In this document: positions 44,121-52,722 of the stretch, one piece after another
Numbering within the stretch: the stretch's first letter is position 1
Layout: each line of letters opens with the position of its first letter
Assembly (NCBI RefSeq): GCF_900142845.1
Contig: NZ_FSRU01000001.1
Span: 2,914,001 to 2,978,000, forward strand
From: Paraburkholderia phenazinium
Lineage (GTDB): Bacteria > Pseudomonadota > Gammaproteobacteria > Burkholderiales > Burkholderiaceae
Direction: 5' to 3'
DNA length: 64,000 nt
Notes under the pieces: generated by a model
Database searches by the model: none
Told to the model about the DNA's origin: nothing
The model's input: the letters and a program-made list of their open reading frames with translations, nothing else
Position numbers and translations under genes: made by a program

Positions 44121-46799
44121 ATGAAAAAACGAGCACTGGCGGTCGCCGCCAGACACCTGATCTGGACACATGTTGCGCTAGGTGCAACGCTGGCAGGACC
44201 GGTATTCGCACAGACCGCACCGGCCACCGGCAGCGGGACCAACCCGGCTGCCGGTGCCGCGGCAGCGCCTGCGGCCGCTTCCGGCTCGTCGGCCATCACC
44301 ACCACCACCGACGAACACGGCACACAAGCGAAACTCAAGACGTTTGAAGTCACCGGCTCGCTGATCCGTCAGACGGACAAGACCGGCTTCAACGCGGTGC
44401 AGACCGTCACTCAGAAAGACATCACGCAGAGCGGCGAGACGACGGTCGCGGGTTACCTGCAATCGCTCTCGGCAAACTCGGCCAGCAGTTGGGGAGAAAC
44501 CACACCGTTCAATCTCGCGCCGGGCGGCGCGGGTATCGCCCTGCGCGGCCTCAGCGAAAAGTACACGCTGGTGCTGATCGACGGGCAGCGGGCGGCGCCC
44601 TACGCGTTCGGATCGAACGGCACGGATACCTTCTTCGACATCGACACGATTCCGACCAACATGGTCGACCGCATCGAAGTGGTCAAGTCAGGCGGCGTGT
44701 CGCAGTACGGTTCGGACGCCATCGCCGGTGTCGTCAACATCATCACCAAGCACGATTACCAGGGTCTGCAACTGGACGGCAGCCTGGGCGGCGCAGCGCA
44801 AGGCGTGGATGGAACGGTCAAGTTCAATGTGCTGGGCGGTTTCGGCAACCTGGCCTCCGACGGCTATAACGTCACCGCGGCAGCAAGCTTCTATCGCGCG
44901 AGCGGCTTGACGCTCGGCGATCGCTCGACGACGGATGCGCTCGACTATTCGGCGCTGGGCGGCCCCAATGTCTCGCCGCTTTCGTATCTGGCGTCGCCGA
45001 CCGGGGTGTTGCAGGCGCCCAAGAACTGCTTTGGCTCGGTCGGCTCGCCGAACCCTGCGAGCGAATTCGCCGGCGGCTCGACGGGCACGGTCTGCCAACC
45101 GCCCAACGCGGCTTCCGCGTATAGCCTGGCGCCGCAGGTCGATCGCTCGAACCTCAAGGTTCACGCGGACTTCAAGATCAACGATACGACCCAGGCATGG
45201 GTGGACGCGTGGGAAAGCTACGACACCACGCAACTCAGCAAGGGGTACGCCTATCTGGGCACGGCTGCGCCGGGTGTGACCGCGCCGACCGTCTATTCGC
45301 CTTCGGCGGGCTATGGCCTGTTCAACAACCAGACGAGCGACGGTTATACGGTCAACTACGCCTTCCCGAACCAGGTGGTGCAGAACACAGACTCGAACTT
45401 CTATCGCGTGTCGACCGGTGTGAAGGGCGAGATCGATACCAGCTCGATCGGTAACTGGAACTGGGAGGCTTCGGCGGGTCACTCGCAGAGCACGGTGACG
45501 AACACCGTCAGCAATCAGCTCAACGCAAACGTGCTGGGCACTTACCTGAGCGGCGTGACCGCCTCGACGTTCGACGGCAACACCCTGCAAAATCTGCCCG
45601 GCCTTTACGGCACGACCTCGCAGCTCGCGATTTCCAAGCTCGAAACGGTGGATGCGTCGATCTCGACGCCGAACCTGTTTCATTTGCCGACGGGTGACGT
45701 GGGCGCGGGCTTCGGTACGCAGTTCCAGCACCAGTCCGAATACGTCGGGCCGGGTTCTTACAATTACCTGAACCCGTATCTGCAGTCGGTGGATGGCGAG
45801 CGCAACATTGCCGCCGTGTTCTATCAGTTCGATATCCCGCTGCTGGATAACCTGAAGTTCAGCCAGTCCGGCCGCTACGACCACTATAGCGACGTGGGCG
45901 GCGCCTTCTCGCCCCGCTTCGCATTGCGTTACCAGCCTATCCAGGCGCTGACGGCTTATGCGAGCTACGACCGCGGTTTCCGCGCGCCGACGCTGATCGA
46001 GGCAGACCAGAAGGTCAATGCGGTGTTCCAGAGCGTCACGGTAAACGGTTCCAACTACAACGTGCCGGAGTTCATCACCGGCAACCCGAACCTGGCGCCG
46101 GAACGCACGAAGAACTACAACCTTGGCTTCGAACTGTCGCCGACGCGCAACACGGACGTGGGCCTGGATTGGTATCGAATCTCGGTTTCGAACGTGATCG
46201 GCACGCCGAACCCGACTAGCGAGGTGGCGGCGGACATCGCTCAAACGGGATCTGCGCCGGCCTTCATCACCGAGCAATTCGAGAACCTTGGCACGATGCG
46301 CACGGACGGATTCGAGGCGACCTTCCGCCAGGCGCTGCCGACGCAACTGGGCACGTTCACGCTGGCAGCCGATTGGGCGTGGGTGTGGCACTTCGATCTG
46401 GCCAATGGCCCGGGTCAACCGAGCGTGAACCTGGCCGGCAACAACCTTGGCATCGATACGGTGTTCGGTGCATCGTTCCCGCGCTGGAAGGGCAACACGA
46501 GCGTGAACTGGGTTTCGACAAACCGCAACTGGAACGCGACGCTCACGTGGCAATACACGGGGCCGTATGCGCAAGCGGCCGGAAGCCCTGGCTCAGTCGG
46601 TTCGTACAGCCAGTTCAATCTGTTTGCGTCTTACTCGGGCATCAAGCATTGGACGCTGTATGCCGGTATCAACAACATCTTCAACCACAAGCCGCCGTAT
46701 GACGCGCTGTGGCCGTATGTTGACGGCAGCTTCTACGACTCGTCGCTTTACAGCGATCTCGGTGTCTACGCGCAGATCGGGGCAACGTATAAGTTTTGA
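44121..46799 (+). CDS. TonB-dependent outer-membrane receptor
   Basis: This 892-residue protein starts MKKRALAVAARHLIWTHVAL with a signal peptide ending near GPVFAQ. The ATG at 44121 follows GCGAGGGGA. An alanine-rich linker precedes the plug (FEVTGSLIRQTDKTGFNAVQTV, YGSDAIAGVVNIITKH). The barrel ends in GATYKF. The plug GSLIRQTD pattern is that of the group often tied to sugars or peptides in proteobacteria, which is weak evidence. It is divergent from the binding protein and the first receptor. Confidence 0.92.
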   Translation: MKKRALAVAARHLIWTHVALGATLAGPVFAQTAPATGSGTNPAAGAAAAPAAASGSSAITTTTDEHGTQAKLKTFEVTGSLIRQTDKTGFNAVQTVTQKDITQSGETTVAGYLQSLSANSASSWGETTPFNLAPGGAGIALRGLSEKYTLVLIDGQRAAPYAFGSNGTDTFFDIDTIPTNMVDRIEVVKSGGVSQYGSDAIAGVVNIITKHDYQGLQLDGSLGGAAQGVDGTVKFNVLGGFGNLASDGYNVTAAASFYRASGLTLGDRSTTDALDYSALGGPNVSPLSYLASPTGVLQAPKNCFGSVGSPNPASEFAGGSTGTVCQPPNAASAYSLAPQVDRSNLKVHADFKINDTTQAWVDAWESYDTTQLSKGYAYLGTAAPGVTAPTVYSPSAGYGLFNNQTSDGYTVNYAFPNQVVQNTDSNFYRVSTGVKGEIDTSSIGNWNWEASAGHSQSTVTNTVSNQLNANVLGTYLSGVTASTFDGNTLQNLPGLYGTTSQLAISKLETVDASISTPNLFHLPTGDVGAGFGTQFQHQSEYVGPGSYNYLNPYLQSVDGERNIAAVFYQFDIPLLDNLKFSQSGRYDHYSDVGGAFSPRFALRYQPIQALTAYASYDRGFRAPTLIEADQKVNAVFQSVTVNGSNYNVPEFITGNPNLAPERTKNYNLGFELSPTRNTDVGLDWYRISVSNVIGTPNPTSEVAADIAQTGSAPAFITEQFENLGTMRTDGFEATFRQALPTQLGTFTLAADWAWVWHFDLANGPGQPSVNLAGNNLGIDTVFGASFPRWKGNTSVNWVSTNRNWNATLTWQYTGPYAQAAGSPGSVGSYSQFNLFASYSGIKHWTLYAGINNIFNHKPPYDALWPYVDGSFYDSSLYSDLGVYAQIGATYKF

Positions 46800-46847
46800 C
46801 GGATCGCTGGCCGGTTGAGGTTGGATCTGATAACCCGGCAAGAGAAT

Positions 46848-46869
46848 GCGCGGCCCAGTGCGGCCGCGC
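46848..46869. terminator. Strong hairpin between convergent receptor and HxlR genes
   Basis: Arms GCGCGGCC (46848-46855) and GGCCGCGC (46862-46869) match perfectly around six bases. It lies 49 bases after the receptor stop and 68 bases from the HxlR stop. It has no T-run, but position and stem strength support a shared terminator. Confidence 0.5.
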
Positions 46870-46936
46870 AGCAAAGAACAACACCCGTACATCGTCTTCT
46901 GGCAAGCGGTCGCAACCTGTCGCTGCCGCGCGCCTC

Positions 46937-47356
46937 TTACGCGGATTTCCTCTCGCTATCGAAGCCGTCGCGAGCCGCGGTAACCGCATCGTGATTGTCC
47001 TCCGCCCACTGCAGCAGCACGTGTAGCGCTTCGAACATCGAATGGCCGAGGTCGGTCAGGCTGTATTCCACGCCTGGCGGTTTGGTCGGAAAGACCTCTC
47101 GATGCACATAGCCGTCGCGTTGCAACTCCTGAAGCGTCTGCGTGAGCATGCGCTGCGATATGTCAGGCACGAGCCGGCGAAGTTCTCCGAACCGGTAGGG
47201 TTGCTCGGCCAGTGCAGTCATCAGCAACGAACTCCACCTGCCGCTAATGACGTCAATGACGTCGCGCACGGGGCAATTCACGAACGCCCCGTATTTTGCC
47301 TTGGCCCCTTCAAGCTTCGCTCTGAGCGTACTCGTCGTCGCCGTGGTGGTTCCCAT
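46937..47356 (-). CDS. HxlR-family transcriptional regulator
   Basis: This 139-residue protein starts MGTTTATTSTLRAK, with AGGAGA eight bases before the ATG at 47356. A winged helix follows: CPVRDVIDVISGRWSSLLMTAL, with the redox-type cysteine of the family, then FGELRRLVPDISQRMLTQTLQELQRDGYVHRE. It is divergent from the reductase at 47462. HxlR proteins commonly control such reductases on electrophile stress (the YodB/QorR type). Confidence 0.9.
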   Translation of the reverse strand: MGTTTATTSTLRAKLEGAKAKYGAFVNCPVRDVIDVISGRWSSLLMTALAEQPYRFGELRRLVPDISQRMLTQTLQELQRDGYVHREVFPTKPPGVEYSLTDLGHSMFEALHVLLQWAEDNHDAVTAARDGFDSERKSA

Positions 47357-47430
47357 TTGGTAACTATCTCCTGAAAAACTGCCTTCTTTACGATTGCCCG
47401 CGAACGCCCGATTATCGAGGCGCTCTCGAA

Positions 47431-47447
47431 TTGAGAGTAACACTCAA
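47431..47447. promoter_or_regulatory. Dyad in the HxlR/reductase divergent region
   Basis: TTGAG (47431-47435) and CTCAA (47443-47447) form an inverted repeat; the inner bases extend it with one mismatch. It ends 14 bases before the reductase start, so a bound HxlR protein could block that gene. Confidence 0.4.
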
Positions 47448-47461
47448 AATGAGGTTCGCGC

Positions 47462-48346
47462 ATGAACGACAGTATTTTTGTGACCGGTGCGGCCGGTCAA
47501 CTCGGGCAACTCGTCATCAAGCACCTGCTAGCGCGCGGCGTAGCGCCCAGCCGGATCGTCGCCGGTACCCGCAGCCCTGAGAAGCTGGCCGGCCTCGCTG
47601 CGGCAGGCATCGAGGTGCGCAAGGCGGACTTCGAAGACTTACATGGCCTGACCGAGGCTTTCAACGGTGCCGGCACCGTCCTCATTATTTCTACGGATGC
47701 CTTGGACGGAACCGATACGCGCCTGCAGCAGCATCGCAATGCGGTCGCGGCGGCCGTCGCCGCGGACGTGAAGCGTCTCGCCTATACGTCTCAGCCCAAT
47801 CCAGCCAGTTCGCTTTTGACCTTCTCGCCCGACCACCTGGGAACCGAGCAGGCCATCAAGGCCACCGGTCTGCCCTACGTGATTTTCCGGAACAGCTGGT
47901 ATCACGAGAATCTGCTCCGGTCGCTTCCCAATGCGCTGAAGAGCGGACAGTGGCACTCCGCGGCCGAAGGCGGGAGAACGTCGTACGTTGGACGTGAGGA
48001 CATTGCCGAAGCGATTGCCGCAGCGCTCACCACTTCAACATTGGAAAGCAGGACATATACCCTCACGGGTTCTGAGGCACTGTCTACCGAAGAAGTTGCC
48101 CGCCTCGCCAGTCAGGCGACAGGCCAGCCCATTTCCGTCGTTCACGTGACCGACGGACAACTCGCTACGGGGCTGAAGGCCGCCGGCGTTCCTGAGATAT
48201 TCGTCTCTGTCCTGGTGTCGGCTGAAGCGGAGACGCGGGCGGGCAATCTCTCCATCGTCACGGACCATGTCGAGTCGCTTATCGGTCGCACTCCAAAACG
48301 TCTCGCCGAGTATCTCAAGGAAGCAAAGGCCGCTTTCGGAGCTTGA
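47462..48346 (+). CDS. NAD(P)H-binding reductase (NmrA/QorB-like atypical SDR)
   Basis: This 294-residue protein starts MNDSIFVTGAAGQLGQLVIKHLLARG, an atypical SDR Rossmann motif TGxxGxxG. FRNSWYHENLL and YTLTGSEALSTEEVARL are typical of quinone oxidoreductase 2 (QorB/YtfG). It probably reduces quinones with NADPH. HxlR regulator plus QorB is a common divergent pair (YtfH-YtfG in E. coli). Confidence 0.87.
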   Translation: MNDSIFVTGAAGQLGQLVIKHLLARGVAPSRIVAGTRSPEKLAGLAAAGIEVRKADFEDLHGLTEAFNGAGTVLIISTDALDGTDTRLQQHRNAVAAAVAADVKRLAYTSQPNPASSLLTFSPDHLGTEQAIKATGLPYVIFRNSWYHENLLRSLPNALKSGQWHSAAEGGRTSYVGREDIAEAIAAALTTSTLESRTYTLTGSEALSTEEVARLASQATGQPISVVHVTDGQLATGLKAAGVPEIFVSVLVSAEAETRAGNLSIVTDHVESLIGRTPKRLAEYLKEAKAAFGA

Positions 48347-48452
48347 GAGCCTAAGGCGCGATGCGAGCCGCCCGGGCTGCACCGCGATGTGGTTCGCGTG
48401 GACAGCCTGAGCCCGCGACGACCCGTTCAGTCCAACTCAAAAAAATCTTTGC

Positions 48453-48476
48453 ATATATCTGCGAAGTCAGATATAT
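48453..48476. promoter_or_regulatory. MarR operator 1
   Basis: Perfect nine-base arms ATATATCTG and CAGATATAT around CGAAGT lie 27 bases upstream of the first MarR gene. The core CTGNNNNGTCAG recurs at three other sites in this cluster. It is probably an autoregulatory operator. Confidence 0.7.
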
Positions 48477-48503
48477 TCCGCATCAGAAACAGAGGAATCA
48501 GAG

Positions 48504-48941
48504 ATGAATCATGAGTTCGACAACTTTCTTTGGCCGGGTCAGAGCATCGTCTTTGCGTTGAGCAAAGCCCGCCATCTGCTCACGGCGGAAATGGACGTGG
48601 CGCTTGCGGGCACAGGCGTCACCAGTTCGCAAGTCGGTACACTGCTGCTCCTGTTTCAGGACATGACGCACACCTCGGCGGGCTTGTCCAGGCTGCTGCG
48701 CATCGATTCGGGATTCGTCACACGGACGGTGGATCGACTGGAGAAGCAGGGTCTCGTGCGCCGGACTCGCGACAGCGAGGACCGGCGAGTGGTCAGCCTG
48801 ACGCTGACCGAAGCGGGACGGGATGCCGCCGCGCGGATCGCGGAAATTGCGCCGGAGATTTTGAACCAGCACTTGTCAGGCTTTACCCCAGCAGAATTCG
48901 CAAGCTTGTGCAGGCTCCTCGGCAAGTTGCTGGATGGGTAG
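48504..48941 (+). CDS. MarR-family transcriptional regulator
   Basis: This 145-residue winged-helix repressor starts MNHEFDNFLWPGQSIVFALSKARHLL. The DNA-binding part is SAGLSRLLRIDSGFVTRTVDRLEKQGLVRRTRD, with the DxRxx wing SEDRRVVSLTLT. It precedes the EmrB-type pump gene by 89 bases and shares operator-like palindromes with it. It is a paralogue of the second MarR at 50692. Confidence 0.92.
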   Translation: MNHEFDNFLWPGQSIVFALSKARHLLTAEMDVALAGTGVTSSQVGTLLLLFQDMTHTSAGLSRLLRIDSGFVTRTVDRLEKQGLVRRTRDSEDRRVVSLTLTEAGRDAAARIAEIAPEILNQHLSGFTPAEFASLCRLLGKLLDG

Positions 48942-48960
48942 GCCATTTTTTTTACCCAAA

Positions 48961-48979
48961 TAACTGACTTGTCAGATAA
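48961..48979. promoter_or_regulatory. MarR operator 2, before the drug pump gene
   Basis: CTGAC (48964-48968) and GTCAG (48971-48975) are perfect arms with a two-base centre inside TAACTGACTTGTCAGATAA. It lies between the first MarR gene and the transporter start. Confidence 0.7.
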
Positions 48980-49030
48980 AAGGCGCCGGCTTCAGGACAG
49001 CCGGCCGTCAACCCCCTTAAAGGACGCAAC

Positions 49031-50593
49031 ATGAATCCGCCAAAAGCCGCAAGCGCGCCTGCCCCATTGGTTGGCTGGCAGTTCGCACTGGGCACCTTCG
49101 CCGTGGCCCTCGCTACCTTCATGAATGTGCTGGACTCGTCGATCGCCAACGTTGCGATCCCGACGCTCTCCGGCGACCTTGGCGTGTCAGTCGACGAAGG
49201 CACGTGGGTCATCACGATGTTCTCCGCGGCCAACGCGGTGTCGATTCCACTGACCGGCTGGCTCACGCAGCGGGTCGGGCAGGTCAAGCTTTTCGTGGCA
49301 GCGATCCTGCTGTTCGTGGTGTCGTCAGCGGCGTGTGGCCTGGCGCCGAACCTGCCCGTGCTGCTCCTCGCGCGTATCGTGCAGGGCGCGGTGGCGGGGC
49401 CGCTGGTGCCGCTGTCGCAATCGCTCCTGCTCGCTTCGTTTCCGCGGGAAAAAAGCTCGAGCGCGCTGTCGCTGTGGGCGATGACCGCAACGGTCGGGCC
49501 GATCGCCGGGCCGGCTCTCGGCGGCTGGATCACCGACAACTACAACTGGTCGTGGATCTTCTACATCAACGTGCCTGTCGGCCTCTTTGCCGCCGCAGTG
49601 ATCTGGGCGCTCTACCGCAAGAGCGAAACGCCGGCGCGCAAGCTGCCGGTCGACAAGGTGGGGCTCCTCTCGCTGATCGTCTGGGTGGGCGCGCTGCAGG
49701 TCATGCTCGACAAGGGCAAGGATCTCGACTGGTTCAATTCGCCGACGATCTGGGCGCTGACGATCGTCGCGCTGATCGCGTTCCTGTTCTTCGTGATCTG
49801 GGAACTGACGGAGGCCAAACCGATCGTCGATTTGCGCCTCTTTGCAGGGCGTAACTTCCTCGGCGGCACGGCGGCGATATCGGTCGCATACGCGGTCTTC
49901 TTCGCCAACCTCGTGATCCTGCCGACGTGGATTCAGGAGTATCTGGGCTACCGGGCCGTCGATGCGGGGCTGGTGACCGCGCCGCTCGGCATCTTCGCCG
50001 TGCTCCTTGCGCCCGTGATGGGCAAGATCATGCCGAAATCGGACACACGGGTGCTGGCGACGCTCGCCTTCCTCGGCTTTGCGGGCGTGTTCCTGATGCG
50101 TTCGTGGTACACGACGGGCGTCGACTCCTACACGCTCATTCTGCCGACGCTGCTGCAGGGCATCCCGATGGCGCTGTTCTTTACGCCGCTCACGGCAATC
50201 ATCCTGTCGGGCTTGCCGCAGGAGAAGATCCCGGCCGCCGCGGGGCTGTCGAACTTCGCGCGGATCTTCGCCGGCGCGGCGGGCACGTCGCTCCTGAGCA
50301 CCATCTGGAACGACAGGACAATCCAGCACCATTCGCAGCTCGCCGAGCAGACCAGTTTGACGAACCCGAACTACGTGCACGCGCTCGCCAATATTCAGAC
50401 GACGCTGCACGCGAGTCTCTTCAAAGCCCAGGCCTTTTTCGAAACGCAATTGAGCGCGCAGGCGTCGATGCTCGGCCTGAACGACGTGTTCTGGCTGTCG
50501 GCGGTGATCTTTGTGCTGATCATTCCACTCATCTGGATCACCAAGCCCAGCAAGGACGGCGCGGCGAACGCAGCGGGGGCCGGCGGTCACTGA
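49031..50593 (+). CDS. DHA2-type multidrug efflux transporter (EmrB family)
   Basis: This 520-residue inner-membrane proton antiporter is of the 14-helix DHA2 group. Motif A is near LTGWLTQRVGQVKLF, the antiporter motif C near MTATVGPIAGPALGGWI, and MNVLDSSIANVAIPTLSGDLG is the DHA2 start. It pairs with the membrane fusion protein at 52723 and the outer-membrane factor at 51180 to span the envelope. The pumped compounds are unknown. Confidence 0.93.
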   Translation: MNPPKAASAPAPLVGWQFALGTFAVALATFMNVLDSSIANVAIPTLSGDLGVSVDEGTWVITMFSAANAVSIPLTGWLTQRVGQVKLFVAAILLFVVSSAACGLAPNLPVLLLARIVQGAVAGPLVPLSQSLLLASFPREKSSSALSLWAMTATVGPIAGPALGGWITDNYNWSWIFYINVPVGLFAAAVIWALYRKSETPARKLPVDKVGLLSLIVWVGALQVMLDKGKDLDWFNSPTIWALTIVALIAFLFFVIWELTEAKPIVDLRLFAGRNFLGGTAAISVAYAVFFANLVILPTWIQEYLGYRAVDAGLVTAPLGIFAVLLAPVMGKIMPKSDTRVLATLAFLGFAGVFLMRSWYTTGVDSYTLILPTLLQGIPMALFFTPLTAIILSGLPQEKIPAAAGLSNFARIFAGAAGTSLLSTIWNDRTIQHHSQLAEQTSLTNPNYVHALANIQTTLHASLFKAQAFFETQLSAQASMLGLNDVFWLSAVIFVLIIPLIWITKPSKDGAANAAGAGGH

Positions 50594-50641
50594 GTAGCGC
50601 GCCGTCCGGACGGGAAGAAATCGCAGAAATTCTTCTTGACA

Positions 50642-50661
50642 ATATCTGACTTTACAGTCAT
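50642..50661. promoter_or_regulatory. MarR operator 3 within a promoter
   Basis: ATATCTGACTTTACAGTCAT resembles operators 1, 2 and 4. A TTGACA -35 box lies directly before it (50636-50641), so a bound repressor would cover the spacer and -10 region ahead of the second MarR gene. Confidence 0.6.
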
Positions 50662-50691
50662 TGTAGAAGTCACTTGAATTGAGGATGCGCC

Positions 50692-51129
50692 ATGAAGCAC
50701 TACACGTCGGAAAGTTTTTCCCTGACGCACAGCGTCGGGTTCTTGCTGACCAAGGCTCGCAACCTGATCACGGCGGAAATGGACACGGCCCTCAAGGATC
50801 TCGACATCACCGGCCCGCAGATGGGCATTCTGCTCGGCATGCAGCGCGGTTTGGCCTCAACGCCGTTCGAGCTGTCGAAGATGTTGTCCGTCGACACGGG
50901 CCTGATGACGCGGATGCTGGACAAGCTGGAAACGAAGGGGTTGCTGGAACGCTCGCGCAGCGTGGACGATCGCCGGGTGGTAAACCTGGTGCTGACGAAG
51001 CAGGGCAAACAGATCGCGGCCGAGATTCCGAATATCGCACCGGAAGTGCTGAACGCGCGGTTGAAGAAGTTCACGAAGACAGAGTTCGAAGAGCTGTGCC
51101 GTCTACTTAACAAGTTCATTGGAGAGTGA
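50692..51129 (+). CDS. MarR-family transcriptional regulator
   Basis: This 145-residue protein is a paralogue of the regulator at 48504. The N-terminus is MKHYTSESFSLTHSVGFLLTKARNLI. DNA-binding segment: TPFELSKMLSVDTGLMTRMLDKLETKGLLERSR, then SVDDRRVVNLVLT. It sits between the pump gene and the outer-membrane factor gene, so one efflux locus has two repressors of the same type. Confidence 0.92.
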   Translation: MKHYTSESFSLTHSVGFLLTKARNLITAEMDTALKDLDITGPQMGILLGMQRGLASTPFELSKMLSVDTGLMTRMLDKLETKGLLERSRSVDDRRVVNLVLTKQGKQIAAEIPNIAPEVLNARLKKFTKTEFEELCRLLNKFIGE

Positions 51130-51160
51130 GCGCTGCGGCGCCCCCCCTTTTTTTAATCAT

Positions 51161-51179
51161 TAATCTGACAGGTCAGAAA
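51161..51179. promoter_or_regulatory. MarR operator 4, at the outer-membrane factor start
   Basis: CTGAC (51165-51169) and GTCAG (51172-51176) are perfect arms with a two-base centre. It ends next to the ATG at 51180, so it would block translation initiation region transcripts and points to repression of the OMF-EmrA pair. Confidence 0.65.
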
Positions 51180-52688
51180 ATGAAAGAGCAGATTACTCAA
51201 CCCGGCAGCGGTGCCCGTGCGATAAAAGCGGGGCTGTCGGCGATCATGGCGGCGGTGCTCTCGGCATGCGTCAACTATGCGGGCATCCACAGCGACAAGC
51301 AGATGGCCCAACCGCAACAGTACGAGACGACGCAAAGCCTGCCGGCCGAAAGCGGTCACTGGCCGGCGGCCGACTGGGCCGACCAGTTCGGCGATGCGCA
51401 ACTGAAGGCCTTGCTCGAGGAAGCGCTTAAGGGCAGCCCGACGATCGCGCAGGCGCGCGCCCGCCTCGCCGGGGCGCAAGCCTATGCGGACACCGCGAAG
51501 GCCAGCACGATGCCGCGCGTCGACGCCGAGTATTCGCTGCAACGCCAGCAGTTCAGCGGCACGGCGGAAGTGCCGCCGCCCTACGCGGGCACCTGGCAAA
51601 CCCAGAACACCGGGCTGCTGAGCGCCTCATACGATCTGGATCTGTGGGGCAAGAATCGCGAATCGATGAAGGCCGCCGTCTCCCAGGTAGAAGCAAGCGA
51701 GGCCGATGCGGAAGTCGTCAAGCTCACGCTCACCACCGCGATCGCCCGCACCTATAACCAGTTGGCAAGGCTTTACGTGCTGCACGATATTGCCCAGCAG
51801 GAAGTCGGCCGCCGCGAACAGATCGACCGCATCACGGCCGGCCGCATCGCAACCGGGCTGGATACCGAAGTCGAGCGCAAGACGGCCCAGGCGAATCTCG
51901 CGACCGCGCGCTCGGCGCTCGCCGGGCTTGACGGCAGCATCCTGACGACCCGCTACCAGTTAGCCGCGCTGATGGGTGAAGGTCCGGACCGCGGGCTCGC
52001 GATCACGCGGCCGGCGCTTGGTGTCGGCGACGAAGTGCGTCTGCCGGACAACCTGCCCGCCAACCTCGTGAGCCGCCGCCCGGATATCGTCGCGGCCCGT
52101 TGGCGCGTCGATGCGATCACGCACGAAGTGAAGGAAGCGAAGGCCGAGTTCTACCCGGACATCAACCTGAGCGCCGCAATCGGTCTGGACGCGTTCGGCT
52201 TCGGCCGCTTTCTGACGGCGGCGAGCCGCACGTCCAATGTAGGTCCGGCGATCAATCTGCCGATTTTCGACGCCGGTGCGTTGCGTGCGCAATTGAAGGG
52301 CCGTTACGCCGATTTCGACGACGCCGTCGCGACCTACAACCAGACGTTGATCACCGCCTTGAGCAACGTGGCGACGCAACTTGCGCAGATCCGCTCGAGC
52401 GACGTGCAGCTTGGCGATGCGCAAGCGGCGCAACAGGCCGCACGCGAGGCCGACGATCTGGCGATCACGCAGTACAAGGGCGGCCTGACGAATCAGCTGA
52501 CCGTGCTCAACGCCGACATGAACGCGCTGCAGGCCGATCAGGCCGTCGCCAACCTGCTGATGAACCGGCGCGACCAGCAGATCGCGCTCGCATCGGCGCT
52601 CGGCGGCGGCTACGTCGATACGTCATCCGAATCAATACACAGTGCGGCTGCAGCCGCGCCTTCCAACCCTGTCGTCGCCGCGCGTTGA
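51180..52688 (+). CDS. Outer-membrane efflux lipoprotein (NodT/OprM family)
   Basis: This 502-residue protein starts MKEQITQPGSGARAIKAGLSAIMAAVLSAC, a signal with lipobox LSAC. It has the two TolC-type repeats: DAQLKALLEEALKGSPTIAQARARLAGAQA and the second half beginning NLVSRRPDIVAARWRVDA. It forms the trimeric outer-membrane channel of the efflux system. The coding frame upstream of 51180 has no family sequence. Confidence 0.92.
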   Translation: MKEQITQPGSGARAIKAGLSAIMAAVLSACVNYAGIHSDKQMAQPQQYETTQSLPAESGHWPAADWADQFGDAQLKALLEEALKGSPTIAQARARLAGAQAYADTAKASTMPRVDAEYSLQRQQFSGTAEVPPPYAGTWQTQNTGLLSASYDLDLWGKNRESMKAAVSQVEASEADAEVVKLTLTTAIARTYNQLARLYVLHDIAQQEVGRREQIDRITAGRIATGLDTEVERKTAQANLATARSALAGLDGSILTTRYQLAALMGEGPDRGLAITRPALGVGDEVRLPDNLPANLVSRRPDIVAARWRVDAITHEVKEAKAEFYPDINLSAAIGLDAFGFGRFLTAASRTSNVGPAINLPIFDAGALRAQLKGRYADFDDAVATYNQTLITALSNVATQLAQIRSSDVQLGDAQAAQQAAREADDLAITQYKGGLTNQLTVLNADMNALQADQAVANLLMNRRDQQIALASALGGGYVDTSSESIHSAAAAAPSNPVVAAR

Positions 52689-52722
52689 ACCGGCACGTTC
52701 GCAAACTCTCTGGAGAATTGAC

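Noticed and set aside
44688..46574. Minus-strand frame of 628 codons opposite the second TonB receptor
   Set aside because: It is arginine- and valine-rich with no domain, and the plus-strand receptor is certain.
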